A stretch of DNA of 54,288 bases from JBBQUP01 sp038212305 (lineage in GTDB: Bacteria; Bacteroidota; Bacteroidia; Bacteroidales; Marinilabiliaceae). Positions within the stretch are counted from its first letter, which is position 1, and every line of letters begins with the position of its first letter. The notes beneath the pieces are model-generated. The model made no database searches. It was not told the DNA's origin and saw only the letters and a program-made list of their open reading frames with translations. The translations under genes and the position numbers were made by a program. The stretch lies in contig JBBQUP010000009.1 in the NCBI GenBank assembly GCA_038212305.1, positions 1 to 54,288 on the forward strand, written 5' to 3'. Below, piece by piece: positions 25,839 to 34,403 of this stretch.

Positions 25839-27185
25839 ATGAAACTGTTTGAAACCATTCGAAATATATGGAAAATTGAGGATCTGAAATCTCGGATCCT
25901 CTCTACCTTAGGATTTGTCCTTATCTACAGGTTAGGTTCTTTCGTTGTTCTACCAGGTATTGATCCCGAACAATTAGCAGGTCTTAAAAATCAAACCCGC
26001 GATGGGGTGATGGGTCTGCTTGATATGTTCTCTGGAGGTGCGTTTAGTAATGCATCAATTGTTGCACTAGGTATTATGCCTTATATTTCTGCATCAATTG
26101 TAGTGCAATTGCTAGGCATAGCAGTTCCTTATTTTCAACGTTTACAGCGAGAAGGTGAAAGTGGACATCGGAAAATAAATCAAATAACACGTTATTTAAC
26201 TGTGTTAATTTTATTGTTTCAAGCCCCTGCCTATATTGCTAACTTACACTCTCAATTACCTGCAGGCGCATTTGCAGGAGCTGGATTGTTGTTTACAATA
26301 TCCTCTACAATAATTTTAACTGCCGGATCAATGTTTGTGATGTGGCTAGGTGAAAGAATTACCGATAAGGGTATTGGAAATGGGATTTCATTAATCATCA
26401 TGATTGGTATTATTGCTCGATTACCACATTCATTAGCGGCAGAATTTGTTTCGCGATTAGGTGCTGGGAATGCAAACGGTGGACCAATTATGCTACTAGT
26501 AGAGTTTGTATTTTTGTTTCTTGTGTTTGTTGGAAGTATTTTATTGGTTCAAGGAACTCGTAGAATACCCGTACAATATGCAAAACGAATTGTTGGAAAT
26601 AAACAATATGGAGGTGTACGTCAATATATTCCTCTTAAAGTAAATGCTGCTGGTGTTATGCCAATCATTTTTGCTCAAGCAATTATGTTTATTCCTGTAA
26701 CATTAGCTGGGTTTATTGATAGTGAAAATGCAACAGGTTTTGCTGCAGTATTTGGAGATTTTACTGGTTTTTGGTATAATTTTTCTTTTGCGCTGCTAAT
26801 CATTGTCTTTACATACTTTTATACTGCAATTACTATTAATCCAACGCAAATGGCTGAGGATATGAAGCGTAATGGTGGTTTTATTCCAGGAATTAAACCT
26901 GGTAAAAAGACAGTTGAATTTATTGATTCGGTTATGTCAAAGATAACTTTACCTGGCTCTATATTTTTAGCGATTGTGGCAATATTGCCTGCATTTGCGA
27001 TGATGGCTGGAGTCGAAAGTTCATTTGCTCACTTTTTTGGAGGGACATCACTTTTGATTTTAGTTGGCGTAGTGTTGGATACATTGCAGCAAATTGAAAG
27101 TCATTTGTTGATGAGACATTATGATGGATTATTAAAGTCTGGACGTATTAAAGGCCGCACCGGAGGTGGAGCAGCTGCATATTAG
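25839..27185 (+). CDS. secY: Protein translocase channel subunit SecY
   Basis: A 448-residue inner-membrane protein with ten hydrophobic segments, the pore of the Sec translocon. I use ATG 25839 (MKLFETIRNIWKIEDL), 4 bases after rplO; an earlier in-frame start at 25800 would overlap rplO. YRLGSFVVLPGIDP begins helix 1, and GERITDKGIGNGISLIIMIGI and the cytoplasmic loop RRIPVQYAKR are conserved. SecE and SecG are not in the window. Confidence 0.98.
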   Translation: MKLFETIRNIWKIEDLKSRILSTLGFVLIYRLGSFVVLPGIDPEQLAGLKNQTRDGVMGLLDMFSGGAFSNASIVALGIMPYISASIVVQLLGIAVPYFQRLQREGESGHRKINQITRYLTVLILLFQAPAYIANLHSQLPAGAFAGAGLLFTISSTIILTAGSMFVMWLGERITDKGIGNGISLIIMIGIIARLPHSLAAEFVSRLGAGNANGGPIMLLVEFVFLFLVFVGSILLVQGTRRIPVQYAKRIVGNKQYGGVRQYIPLKVNAAGVMPIIFAQAIMFIPVTLAGFIDSENATGFAAVFGDFTGFWYNFSFALLIIVFTYFYTAITINPTQMAEDMKRNGGFIPGIKPGKKTVEFIDSVMSKITLPGSIFLAIVAILPAFAMMAGVESSFAHFFGGTSLLILVGVVLDTLQQIESHLLMRHYDGLLKSGRIKGRTGGGAAAY

Positions 27186-27215
27186 TCTTTGTTTATTTGT
27201 GTTGTACAGGAACTG

Positions 27216-28001
27216 ATGGTGTTTTTAAAGACAGAAGATGAGATAGCGTTAATGCGACTAAGTAATCAATTAGTCGCACGAACATTGGGAGCAGTAGCGT
27301 CGAAAATTATACCAGGTGTTACAACACTTGAACTTGATAAAATTGCTGAAGAGTTTATAAGAGATAATGGTGGAATACCAGGCTTTTTAAACTATCAAGG
27401 ATTTCCAAATTCATTATGTACCTCTGTTAACGAACAGGTAGTACATGGGATACCAAATAAAAAATCATTGCTTGAAGGCGACATTGTTTCTGTTGATTGT
27501 GGTGTGTTGCTAAATGGGTTTTATGGCGATTCTGCATATACTTTTAATGTTGGAGAGGTGAGTGATGAAACGCAAAAGTTGTTAACAGCAACCTTGCAAT
27601 CACTATACCTTGGAATAGAAAAAGCAATAGTAGGAAACCGAATTGGGGATATTGGAAATGCTATTCAGGAATATACAGAATCGAACGGATATAGCGTAGT
27701 TAGAGAAATGGTAGGACATGGAATTGGCAGAAACCTTCATGAAGCACCCGAAGTACCTAATTATGGAAAGAAGGGAAGTGGTTCTAAGTTAGTTGAAGGA
27801 ATGATAATTGCGATTGAACCTATGATAAATTTAGGAACTCGTAAAATTATTCAAGAAAACGATGGATGGACTATTCGAACCAGTGATAAAAAAGTTTCGG
27901 CACATTTTGAACACACGATTGTTGTTCGAAAAGAAAAAGCTGAATTATTATCCAGTTTTGATTTTATCGAAGAAGTATTAAATTTGCAGTCTCAAAAATA
28001 A
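27216..28001 (+). CDS. map: Type I methionine aminopeptidase
   Basis: A 261-residue enzyme that removes N-terminal Met from new proteins. The metal ligands are seen in order: two Asp in VDCGVLLNGFYGDSA, His in GHGIGRNLHE, Glu in AIEPMI and Glu in HFEHTIVV. I use ATG 27216 (MVFLKTEDEIALMR), giving a normal length; a start at 27189 adds an unmatched stretch. It lies between secY and infA, a standard spc arrangement. Confidence 0.97.
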   Translation: MVFLKTEDEIALMRLSNQLVARTLGAVASKIIPGVTTLELDKIAEEFIRDNGGIPGFLNYQGFPNSLCTSVNEQVVHGIPNKKSLLEGDIVSVDCGVLLNGFYGDSAYTFNVGEVSDETQKLLTATLQSLYLGIEKAIVGNRIGDIGNAIQEYTESNGYSVVREMVGHGIGRNLHEAPEVPNYGKKGSGSKLVEGMIIAIEPMINLGTRKIIQENDGWTIRTSDKKVSAHFEHTIVVRKEKAELLSSFDFIEEVLNLQSQK

Positions 28002-28017
28002 AGTTTAACATCCGAAT

Positions 28018-28236
28018 ATGCCTAAACAATCGTCAATAGAACAAGACGGAACGATTATAGAAGCCTTATCTAACGCTATGTTTCGCGTAGAATTAGAAAA
28101 TGGTCATGTAATAACAGCTCATATATCTGGTAAAATGCGCATGCATTATATTAAAATTTTACCGGGTGATAAAGTTAAGGTTGAAATATCGCCTTATGAT
28201 TTAAGTAAAGGAAGAATTAGTTATAGGTATAAATAA
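28018..28236 (+). CDS. infA: Translation initiation factor IF-1
   Basis: A 72-residue single OB-fold protein that binds the 30S A site. QDGTIIEALSNAMFRVELENGHVITAHISGKMR and the closing GRISYRYK are diagnostic. It follows map by 16 bases and precedes rpmJ. Confidence 0.98.
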   Translation: MPKQSSIEQDGTIIEALSNAMFRVELENGHVITAHISGKMRMHYIKILPGDKVKVEISPYDLSKGRISYRYK

Positions 28237-28250
28237 TAAAATTATCTGAC

Positions 28251-28367
28251 ATGAAAGTTAGAGCATCTATTAAGAAAAGAAGTGCCGATTGCAAGATAGT
28301 TCGCAGAAAAGGGCGCTTATATGTTATCAATAAAAAGAATCCCAAGTATAAACAACGTCAAGGATAA
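28251..28367 (+). CDS. rpmJ: Ribosomal protein L36, zinc-free form
   Basis: I translated this 38-residue protein directly. It starts MKVRASIKKRSADCKIV and ends NPKYKQRQG, the usual frame of L36. Of the four zinc ligands of the classical protein only Cys 14 remains; positions 11, 27 and 33 are Ser, Asn and Tyr. This is the normal form in Bacteroidota. Confidence 0.96.
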   Translation: MKVRASIKKRSADCKIVRRKGRLYVINKKNPKYKQRQG

Positions 28368-28380
28368 ATATTTGTAAATT

Positions 28381-28758
28381 ATGGCAAGAATTGTCGGTGT
28401 TGATTTACCCGTCAACAAAAGAGGCGAAGTTGCGTTAACTTATATCTATGGTATAGGTCGCAGTTCAGCCAATAAAATTTTGGAAAAAGCCGGTGTTGAT
28501 CGTGAAATAAAGGTTAAAGACTGGAACGATGAGCAACTAGGAGCTATTCGTGATTATATCACCTCACAAATTAAAGTAGAGGGAGAACTAAGGTCTGAGT
28601 TTCAGCTTAACATTAAGCGATTAATGGATATAGGTTGTTATCGTGGCATTCGTCACCGTTTGGGATTACCTCTTCGTGGGCAAACAACGAAAAATAATGC
28701 TCGTACCCGTAAAGGGCGTAAGAAAACTGTTGCTAACAAGAAAAAGGCTACTAAATAA
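28381..28758 (+). CDS. rpsM: Ribosomal protein S13
   Basis: A 125-residue 30S head protein. MARIVGVDLPVNKRGEVALTYIYGIG starts the helix-two-turn-helix domain. CYRGIRHRLGLPLRGQTTKNNARTRKG is the conserved basic end that contacts tRNA. It starts 13 bases after rpmJ and opens the alpha portion of the block. Confidence 0.98.
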   Translation: MARIVGVDLPVNKRGEVALTYIYGIGRSSANKILEKAGVDREIKVKDWNDEQLGAIRDYITSQIKVEGELRSEFQLNIKRLMDIGCYRGIRHRLGLPLRGQTTKNNARTRKGRKKTVANKKKATK

Positions 28759-28768
28759 TAAGTGAGAC

Positions 28769-29158
28769 ATGGCAAAAAAACCAGCTACTCAGAAAAAAAG
28801 AGTTGTTAAAATAGAGGCCGTTGGCCAGGCGCACATTCATTCGTCGTTTAATAACATTATCATATCATTAACCAATGCAAATGGTCAAGTTATCTCTTGG
28901 TCAAGTGCTGGTAAGATGGGTTTTAGAGGATCTAAAAAGAATACGCCTTATGCAGCTCAAACAGCTGCGGCAGATTGTGCTAAAGTGGCTTATGATTTAG
29001 GGTTACGTAAAGTAAAGGTTTTTGTGAAAGGACCAGGAAATGGACGTGAGTCAGCAATTCGTTCTTTGCACAGTGCAGGAATTGAAGTGTCTGAGATAAT
29101 GGACATTACGCCTATGCCTCACAATGGCTGTCGTCCTCCTAAAAGACGTAGAGTTTAA
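28769..29158 (+). CDS. rpsK: Ribosomal protein S11
   Basis: A 129-residue 30S platform protein. HIHSSFNNIIISLTNANG, SSAGKMGFRGSKKNTPYAAQ and the closing PMPHNGCRPPKRRRV are diagnostic; the Asn-Gly in HNG is the site of isoaspartate formation in E. coli. A gene-free 139-base gap follows, containing a short direct repeat GAAATCAAAAATTT at 29266-29292. Confidence 0.98.
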   Translation: MAKKPATQKKRVVKIEAVGQAHIHSSFNNIIISLTNANGQVISWSSAGKMGFRGSKKNTPYAAQTAAADCAKVAYDLGLRKVKVFVKGPGNGRESAIRSLHSAGIEVSEIMDITPMPHNGCRPPKRRRV

Positions 29159-29297
29159 TTTTCACTAGTTATTAACCATAAGTTAGAGATTTAGAATTTA
29201 AATTATGAATGATTATATCCTTTTCACCTCTCTATAATCACGCGGCTTTCATATTCATAATTCGAAATCAAAAATTTGAAATCAAAAATTTAGAAGA

Positions 29298-29900
29298 ATG
29301 GCTAGATATATTGGTCCAAAAACAAAAATTGCACGTAAGTTCGGAGAAGCTATTTACGGAGCAGATAAAAGCTTTGAGCGTAAAAACTATCCTCCAGGAC
29401 AACACGGTAACAATCGTCGTAAAAAAACAAGTGAATATGGCCAGCAGCTTAAAGAAAAGCAAAAGGCTAAATACACATATGGAGTTTTAGAACGTCAGTT
29501 CCGTAATCTTTTCGAAAAAGCTACGCGTAGCAAAGGTATTACCGGTGAAATTTTGATCGGATTACTCGAATCGCGTTTAGATAACGTGGTTTATCGCCTT
29601 GGTCTTGCACCTACAAGAGCTGCTGCACGTCAGTTAGTTTCACACAAACACATTGTTGTGGATGGCTTAGTAGTTAACATTCCATCTTTTCAAGTAAAGA
29701 GTGGACATGTGATTAGTGTGCGCGAAAAATCTAAATCACTTGAAGTGATTAGTGATTCACTTAATGGAAGTGTTCATAAATTCTCATGGCTTGAATGGGA
29801 TACTCACAGTAAGAGTGGTAAATTTTTAAATGTTCCTGAAAGATCAGAAATTCCTGAAAACATTAAAGAACAGTTGATCGTTGAATTGTACTCTAAATAA
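29298..29900 (+). CDS. rpsD: Ribosomal protein S4
   Basis: A 200-residue 30S assembly protein. It has no Cys in its first 40 residues, so it is the zinc-free type. ERKNYPPGQHGNNRRKKTSEYG is the N-terminal signature, and the S4 RNA-binding domain (about 90-155) includes RLDNVVYRLGLAPTRAAARQLVSH. In E. coli S4 represses the alpha operon; the 139-base leader could serve regulation, but no pseudoknot was identified. Confidence 0.98.
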   Translation: MARYIGPKTKIARKFGEAIYGADKSFERKNYPPGQHGNNRRKKTSEYGQQLKEKQKAKYTYGVLERQFRNLFEKATRSKGITGEILIGLLESRLDNVVYRLGLAPTRAAARQLVSHKHIVVDGLVVNIPSFQVKSGHVISVREKSKSLEVISDSLNGSVHKFSWLEWDTHSKSGKFLNVPERSEIPENIKEQLIVELYSK

Positions 29901-29909
29901 TTGATTCTT

Positions 29910-30902
29910 ATGGCAATATTAGCATTCCAAAAACCCGATAAAGTTATATTACTGGAGGCCAGTGACAAGGTCGGTAAATTTGAATTCCGTCCTTTGGAGC
30001 CCGGTTATGGTATCACCGTTGGAAATGCCTTAAGAAGAATATTGTTATCCTCTTTAGAGGGATATGCAATTACTACTATTAAGATTGAAGGAGTCGATCA
30101 CGAGTTCAGTAGTATTCCGGGAGTTATTGATGACGTAACGGAAATAATTCTCAACTTAAAGCAAACCAGATTTAAGCGTGTATCAGAAGATATCGATCAT
30201 GAGAAAGTGACTGTTCACATCAGTGGTAAAGACGAATTGAAAGCTGGGGATTTAAATCAGTTCATGACAGGATTTAAAATACTTAATCCTGACTTAGTAA
30301 TTGCTCGATTGAATCCAGAAGCTTCGTTGAATTTAACCTTTACTATCAACAAAGGACGTGGTTATGTTCCATCAGAAGAAAATAAACCTTTCGAAGCTGA
30401 ATTTGGAGTCATTGCAATTGATTCGATCTACACACCTATTCGGAATGTAAAATATTCTGTTGAAAACTATCGAGTTGAGCAAAAAACCGACTATGAGAAA
30501 CTCGTAATCGAAATTGAAACAGATGGATCTATTCATCCTAAAGATGCATTAAAAGAAGCGGCTAAAATATTAATTTACCACTTCATGTTATTTTCAGATG
30601 AAAAAATCACCTTAGATACTGATGAGAAATTTGGTAATGATGAATTTGATGAAGAGGTTCTTCACATGCGTCAATTGCTAAAAACCAAACTAGTTGATAT
30701 GGATTTATCAGTGCGGGCTCTTAATTGTTTAAAAGCTGCTGATGTTGAGACATTAGGTGAATTGGTGACCTTTAATCGGAATGATTTATTGAAATTTCGG
30801 AACTTTGGTAAGAAATCACTCACTGAGTTGGATGATTTGTTGCAAAATTTAAACCTTAGTTTTGGAATGGATACAAGTAAGTACAAATTAGATAAGGAAT
30901 AA
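29910..30902 (+). CDS. rpoA: RNA polymerase alpha subunit
   Basis: A 330-residue subunit. I start at ATG 29910 (MAILAFQKPDKV); an upstream in-frame TTG at 29901 adds only three residues. The N-terminal assembly domain has FEFRPLEPGYGITVGNALRRILLSS at about 25-49. The C-terminal DNA- and activator-contacting domain (about 245-315) has VRALNCLKAADVETLGELV and FRNFGKKSLTELDDLL. The length is typical. Confidence 0.98.
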   Translation: MAILAFQKPDKVILLEASDKVGKFEFRPLEPGYGITVGNALRRILLSSLEGYAITTIKIEGVDHEFSSIPGVIDDVTEIILNLKQTRFKRVSEDIDHEKVTVHISGKDELKAGDLNQFMTGFKILNPDLVIARLNPEASLNLTFTINKGRGYVPSEENKPFEAEFGVIAIDSIYTPIRNVKYSVENYRVEQKTDYEKLVIEIETDGSIHPKDALKEAAKILIYHFMLFSDEKITLDTDEKFGNDEFDEEVLHMRQLLKTKLVDMDLSVRALNCLKAADVETLGELVTFNRNDLLKFRNFGKKSLTELDDLLQNLNLSFGMDTSKYKLDKE

Positions 30903-30907
30903 TCGAA

Positions 30908-31420
30908 ATGAGACATAAGAAAAAAATAAACCATTTGGGTCGTACCAGTTCGCATCGTAAAGCGATGTTGTCCAACATGGCAAATTCGCTTATTTTGCAC
31001 AAACGCATTAAAACAACTTTAGCGAAAGCTAAAGCACTTCGGATGTACGTTGAGCCGTTGATAAATAAGACTAAAAACTTAACTACTGTAGAGGCAAAAA
31101 CCAATGCACAGCGTGTTGTTTTTAGTTATTTACACGATAAGGTTGCTGTAAAAGAGTTATTTACTGAGGTTGCAGAAAAAATTGCTGATCGCCCAGGTGG
31201 ATATACTCGAATTTTGAAATTAGGGAGTCGTGTAGGTGATGCTGCTGATATTTGTATAATTGAGTTAGTTGATTATAACGAAAACATGCTTAAAGCATCT
31301 AAAGGTTCTGATGATAAAAAGAAAACAACTCGTCGTAGTCGTAGAAGTACTGCTACTGCTGATGTTGCACCTGCAAAAGTTGTAAGCTCAGAGGTGAAAG
31401 ATGCTGCTAGGGAAGAGTAA
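30908..31420 (+). CDS. rplQ: Ribosomal protein L17, with C-terminal extension
   Basis: A 170-residue 50S protein. MRHKKKINHLGRTSSHRKAMLSNMANSLI opens it. The core of about 120 residues is followed by a charged tail (Lys/Arg/Asp/Ala-rich, about 130-170) that E. coli lacks but Bacteroidota often have. It is the last gene of the ribosomal block and is followed by a strong terminator. Confidence 0.97.
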   Translation: MRHKKKINHLGRTSSHRKAMLSNMANSLILHKRIKTTLAKAKALRMYVEPLINKTKNLTTVEAKTNAQRVVFSYLHDKVAVKELFTEVAEKIADRPGGYTRILKLGSRVGDAADICIIELVDYNENMLKASKGSDDKKKTTRRSRRSTATADVAPAKVVSSEVKDAAREE

Positions 31421-31476
31421 AAGAAGAATCATACGATTTTTCTTCTATTCTATCAAATAGATTAATTTATTGAGAG

Positions 31477-31511
31477 GGGATAAAGAAGAAATGCTTTATT
31501 CCTTTTTTTTT
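31477..31511 (+). terminator. Intrinsic terminator of the ribosomal block
   Basis: A 9-bp stem, GGGATAAAG at 31477-31485 with CTTTATTCC at 31494-31502 (one G-T wobble), is followed by nine T residues. It lies 57 bases after the rplQ stop and before eno, so enolase is probably transcribed on its own. Confidence 0.88.
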
Positions 31512-31546
31512 GTTTTTTCTTAAACACAATATTAAACAGATTTACA

Positions 31547-32851
31547 ATGGGACAAATTGCAAACATTCATGCCCGTGAAATTCTTGATTCACGCGGTAAT
31601 CCTACCATTGAAGTAGAAGTTACACTAGAAAGTGGAATTATTGGACGTGCTGCTGTGCCAAGTGGCGCATCAACAGGTGAAAATGAAGCTCTTGAACTTC
31701 GCGATGGTGATAAAGGTCGTTATTTAGGAAAAGGAGTATTAAAAGCAGTTGATAATGTTAACAACGTTATTGCTCCCGAATTAGTTGGTTACTCTTCTCT
31801 TGATCAAGTTTCTGTTGATAAAAAAATGCTTGAAATGGACGGTACCAAAACTAAAAGCAAGTTAGGTGCAAATGCTATTTTAGGTGTTTCTTTGGCTACA
31901 GCTCGCGCAGCTGCTGAATATCTGGGCATGCCATTGTATCGCTATATTGGTGGTGTTAATGCTAAAACACTTCCTGTTCCTATGATGAATATCATCAATG
32001 GTGGATCTCACTCTGATGCTCCTATTGCATTTCAGGAATTTATGATTCGTCCAGTTGGTGCTAAAACATTCCGTGAAGGATTACGCATGGGTGCAGAAGT
32101 TTTTCATAGCTTGAAAAAAGTATTGCACGATCGTAATTTAAGTACTGCTGTAGGTGATGAAGGTGGTTTTGCCCCAGCACTTGAAGGTACTGAAGATGCT
32201 TTAAATAGCATTATTGATGCTATCAAAAAAGCTGGTTACAAGCCAGGTCGTGCCTCAGAAGGTGGTGATGTTTCAATTGCTTTAGATTGTGCTGCTTCTG
32301 AATTTTTCAAAAATGGCATTTACGACTATAGCAAATTCGAAGGTGCGAATGGTAAGAAACTAACTATCGATCAGCAAGTTGATTTTATGGCTGAGTTAGT
32401 GGCTAAATATCCTATCGATTCAATCGAAGACTGTTTCTCAGAAAACGATTGGGAAGGTTGGGTTAAAGTTACTAAGCGTTTAGGCGATAAATGTCAATTA
32501 GTTGGCGACGATTTATTCGTTACCAATGTTGATTATTTGAAAAAAGGTATCGAGTTAGGTGCTGCCAATTCTATTTTAATTAAAGTAAACCAAATTGGTA
32601 CTTTAACCGAAACGTTAGATGCTATTGAAATGGCACATCGTGCAGGTTATACGTCAGTTACTTCGCACCGTTCAGGTGAAACTGAAGATTCTACCATTGC
32701 TGATATTGCTGTAGCAACCAATAGCGGTCAAATTAAAACTGGTTCATTGAGCCGTTCAGATCGTATGGCTAAATACAACCAATTACTTCGCATTGAAGAA
32801 GAATTAGGTGAGAATGCTATTTATGGCTACAAAAAAGTAGTTAATAAATAG
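31547..32851 (+). CDS. eno: Enolase
   Basis: A 434-residue glycolytic enzyme converting 2-phosphoglycerate to phosphoenolpyruvate. AREILDSRGNPTIEVEV opens it; SGASTGENEALELRD, GDEGGFAP (with a catalytic Glu), the metal ligands in ALDCAASEF and SIEDCF, and the classical SHRSGETEDSTIAD signature are all intact. It directly follows rplQ but is separated from it by a terminator. Its own promoter was not clear. Confidence 0.98.
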   Translation: MGQIANIHAREILDSRGNPTIEVEVTLESGIIGRAAVPSGASTGENEALELRDGDKGRYLGKGVLKAVDNVNNVIAPELVGYSSLDQVSVDKKMLEMDGTKTKSKLGANAILGVSLATARAAAEYLGMPLYRYIGGVNAKTLPVPMMNIINGGSHSDAPIAFQEFMIRPVGAKTFREGLRMGAEVFHSLKKVLHDRNLSTAVGDEGGFAPALEGTEDALNSIIDAIKKAGYKPGRASEGGDVSIALDCAASEFFKNGIYDYSKFEGANGKKLTIDQQVDFMAELVAKYPIDSIEDCFSENDWEGWVKVTKRLGDKCQLVGDDLFVTNVDYLKKGIELGAANSILIKVNQIGTLTETLDAIEMAHRAGYTSVTSHRSGETEDSTIADIAVATNSGQIKTGSLSRSDRMAKYNQLLRIEEELGENAIYGYKKVVNK

Positions 32852-32869
32852 TTTTAAGCCGTTAAAATA

Positions 32870-32908
32870 TCAAAGGGCATCTGGTTTTTCACGGGTGCCT
32901 TTTTTTCG
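32870..32908 (+). terminator. Intrinsic terminator of eno
   Basis: The stem AAAGGGCA at 32872-32879 pairs, with one bulge, with TGCCTTT at 32896-32902, followed by a run of T. It lies about 20 bases after the eno stop. Confidence 0.75.
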
Positions 32909-32935
32909 TCGATTGAGGTGAGGTAAATGCTATTT

Positions 32936-33154
32936 TTATTGCACTTCAATGCGGTTTTCATCAAATTCAATGATATCGCCTTTACGCAGTTTCTTGCGTA
33001 TTCTAATTTCAGTTTCGCCATTTAGAGTAACTTCGTGGTTGAGAATGGCCATTTTTGCTTCGCCACCCGATTGAACTAATTGTAATGTTTTTAATAATCG
33101 ATTGAGTTCGATATATTCATTGTTTTCGAGTTCAAAGAATTGCTGAGGTTTCAT
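32936..33154 (-). CDS. Small S4-domain RNA-binding protein (YbcJ/YaaA type)
   Basis: A 72-residue protein made of one S4 RNA-binding domain. EYIELNRLLKTLQLVQSGGEAKMAI at about 13-37 is the helix pair, and LNGETEIRIRKKLRKGDIIEF at about 44-64 the following strands. I place the start at ATG 33154 (MKPQQFF); an upstream in-frame start would overlap the lyase gene. It begins only 11 bases after the lyase stop. The family is linked to ribosome or rRNA functions, so its place after two polysaccharide genes may be incidental. Confidence 0.85.
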   Translation of the reverse strand: MKPQQFFELENNEYIELNRLLKTLQLVQSGGEAKMAILNHEVTLNGETEIRIRKKLRKGDIIEFDENRIEVQ

Positions 33155-33165
33155 TTTGAATAGGT

Positions 33166-34380
33166 TTATTGATTTAAGGAGAGAGATATTGGCCTTTTTA
33201 TTAGCCAAATAATGGGATGTCTGACGGGTAAATTCCGAATGACTTCTGGGTGAGAGGGATTCGGATTAAAATTTAGAAATGTAGAGATATAATCTGCATT
33301 TTCGTAGGCTAATCCTGCAAATAAAAGAGATGATTGGCGCACTGGCCATTCATTCCAAATGTAGATATCTTTTGCATAAGGCCAGTCAGTTTTATTTTTG
33401 ATAAAAGGGAAGATAAAATCCATTCCATTTTTTAAGCTCAACCCATCTGGTGTTTTATAGTTCCACAAATTGTCATTTTCGGAGGATAAAATCTGGGCGA
33501 TATTGCACATGGCATCTATATTAAAAAGAGAATAACCATAGGGCTTAGTTCTGTTAAGCTCTAGAGGAAAGCTACCATCTGGAGCCATTTGAGTTGGTAA
33601 TAGAATGGTTTTAAATCGATTGATGCAAAACGCTTTCATCTTCGAATCATTTAACAAATTGGCGATTGATGCCGCTGTTGCTACCCAGCAAGTTCCATGA
33701 TTATTCTTGGCGTTCATTTCATCAATCCCATACTGATGGGTGGTCATCCACATTGAAAACTGATTAAACCAACTTTTAATTTCATTCGCCTCGTCACTCG
33801 GAATCGCATTGTTATCGATGATTATTTTAACTGATTGAGCAATTTCAACCAGGTGATAGGCATCGATTAATCCAATACCTCTTCCGGTATGCCTTCCCCA
33901 AATAGCTTGAGCATAAAGCATATTTGGGATCATTAAGGTGGTAGGGTCAACATACCAAGCATGAAGATGATTAAGTGCTTTGTTTAGATAGATTTTGTTA
34001 TTGGTTAATAACCAAGCTGAGGTTAATGTTGACGTAATTTCGCTCAGTCGTATTAAGGCAAGCCGATGATTCGAAAAATTATTAGGATTTGATTGTCCAT
34101 CTTTTTGCACATAGGGCGCATTGATATTTGATGGGTCGGGATACCAATAATCACCTTCTGAGTAAAAATCATGGAGTCCGCCAACACTTCTAACGCATTT
34201 TGACGCGGTAACTGTTGCTGGCTCTTCTTGTATTAAGAGATTTGCTTTAGATATGGTTTTTACTTTAATATTATCAATTACTTGTTGAGATAATGTTGAC
34301 GAAATGGCTTTGTTCTCAGCTCCACAAGATATCATCAATAAAAAAAGAAATAAGAAGTAGTATTTATTTCGAGTTTTCAT
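33166..34380 (-). CDS. Alginate-lyase-family lipoprotein (PL5/PL38-like alpha-barrel)
   Basis: A 404-residue protein. I start at ATG 34380, which gives a signal peptide with lipobox MISC (Cys 19). A longer frame from 34443 overlaps the GH2 gene and lacks a signal. The body matches the alginate lyase domain: GGLHDFYSEGDYWYPDPS at about 67-84, the central NNHGTCW (Asn 226, Asn 227, His 228), where the PL5 catalytic Asn-His lie, and KPYGYSLFNIDA. It should cleave a uronic-acid polysaccharide by beta-elimination in the periplasm or at the cell surface. The substrate (alginate or a glucuronan) is uncertain. It lies 23 bases after the GH2 gene. Confidence 0.85.
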   Translation of the reverse strand: MKTRNKYYFLFLFLLMISCGAENKAISSTLSQQVIDNIKVKTISKANLLIQEEPATVTASKCVRSVGGLHDFYSEGDYWYPDPSNINAPYVQKDGQSNPNNFSNHRLALIRLSEITSTLTSAWLLTNNKIYLNKALNHLHAWYVDPTTLMIPNMLYAQAIWGRHTGRGIGLIDAYHLVEIAQSVKIIIDNNAIPSDEANEIKSWFNQFSMWMTTHQYGIDEMNAKNNHGTCWVATAASIANLLNDSKMKAFCINRFKTILLPTQMAPDGSFPLELNRTKPYGYSLFNIDAMCNIAQILSSENDNLWNYKTPDGLSLKNGMDFIFPFIKNKTDWPYAKDIYIWNEWPVRQSSLLFAGLAYENADYISTFLNFNPNPSHPEVIRNLPVRHPIIWLIKRPISLSLNQ

Positions 34381-34403
34381 GGAGTGTGATTTAGTAACTG
34401 TAA

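Noticed and set aside
28251..28367. L36 lacking zinc ligands as a sign of decay
   Set aside because: The zinc-free form with Ser/Asn/Tyr at the ligand positions is usual in Bacteroidota.
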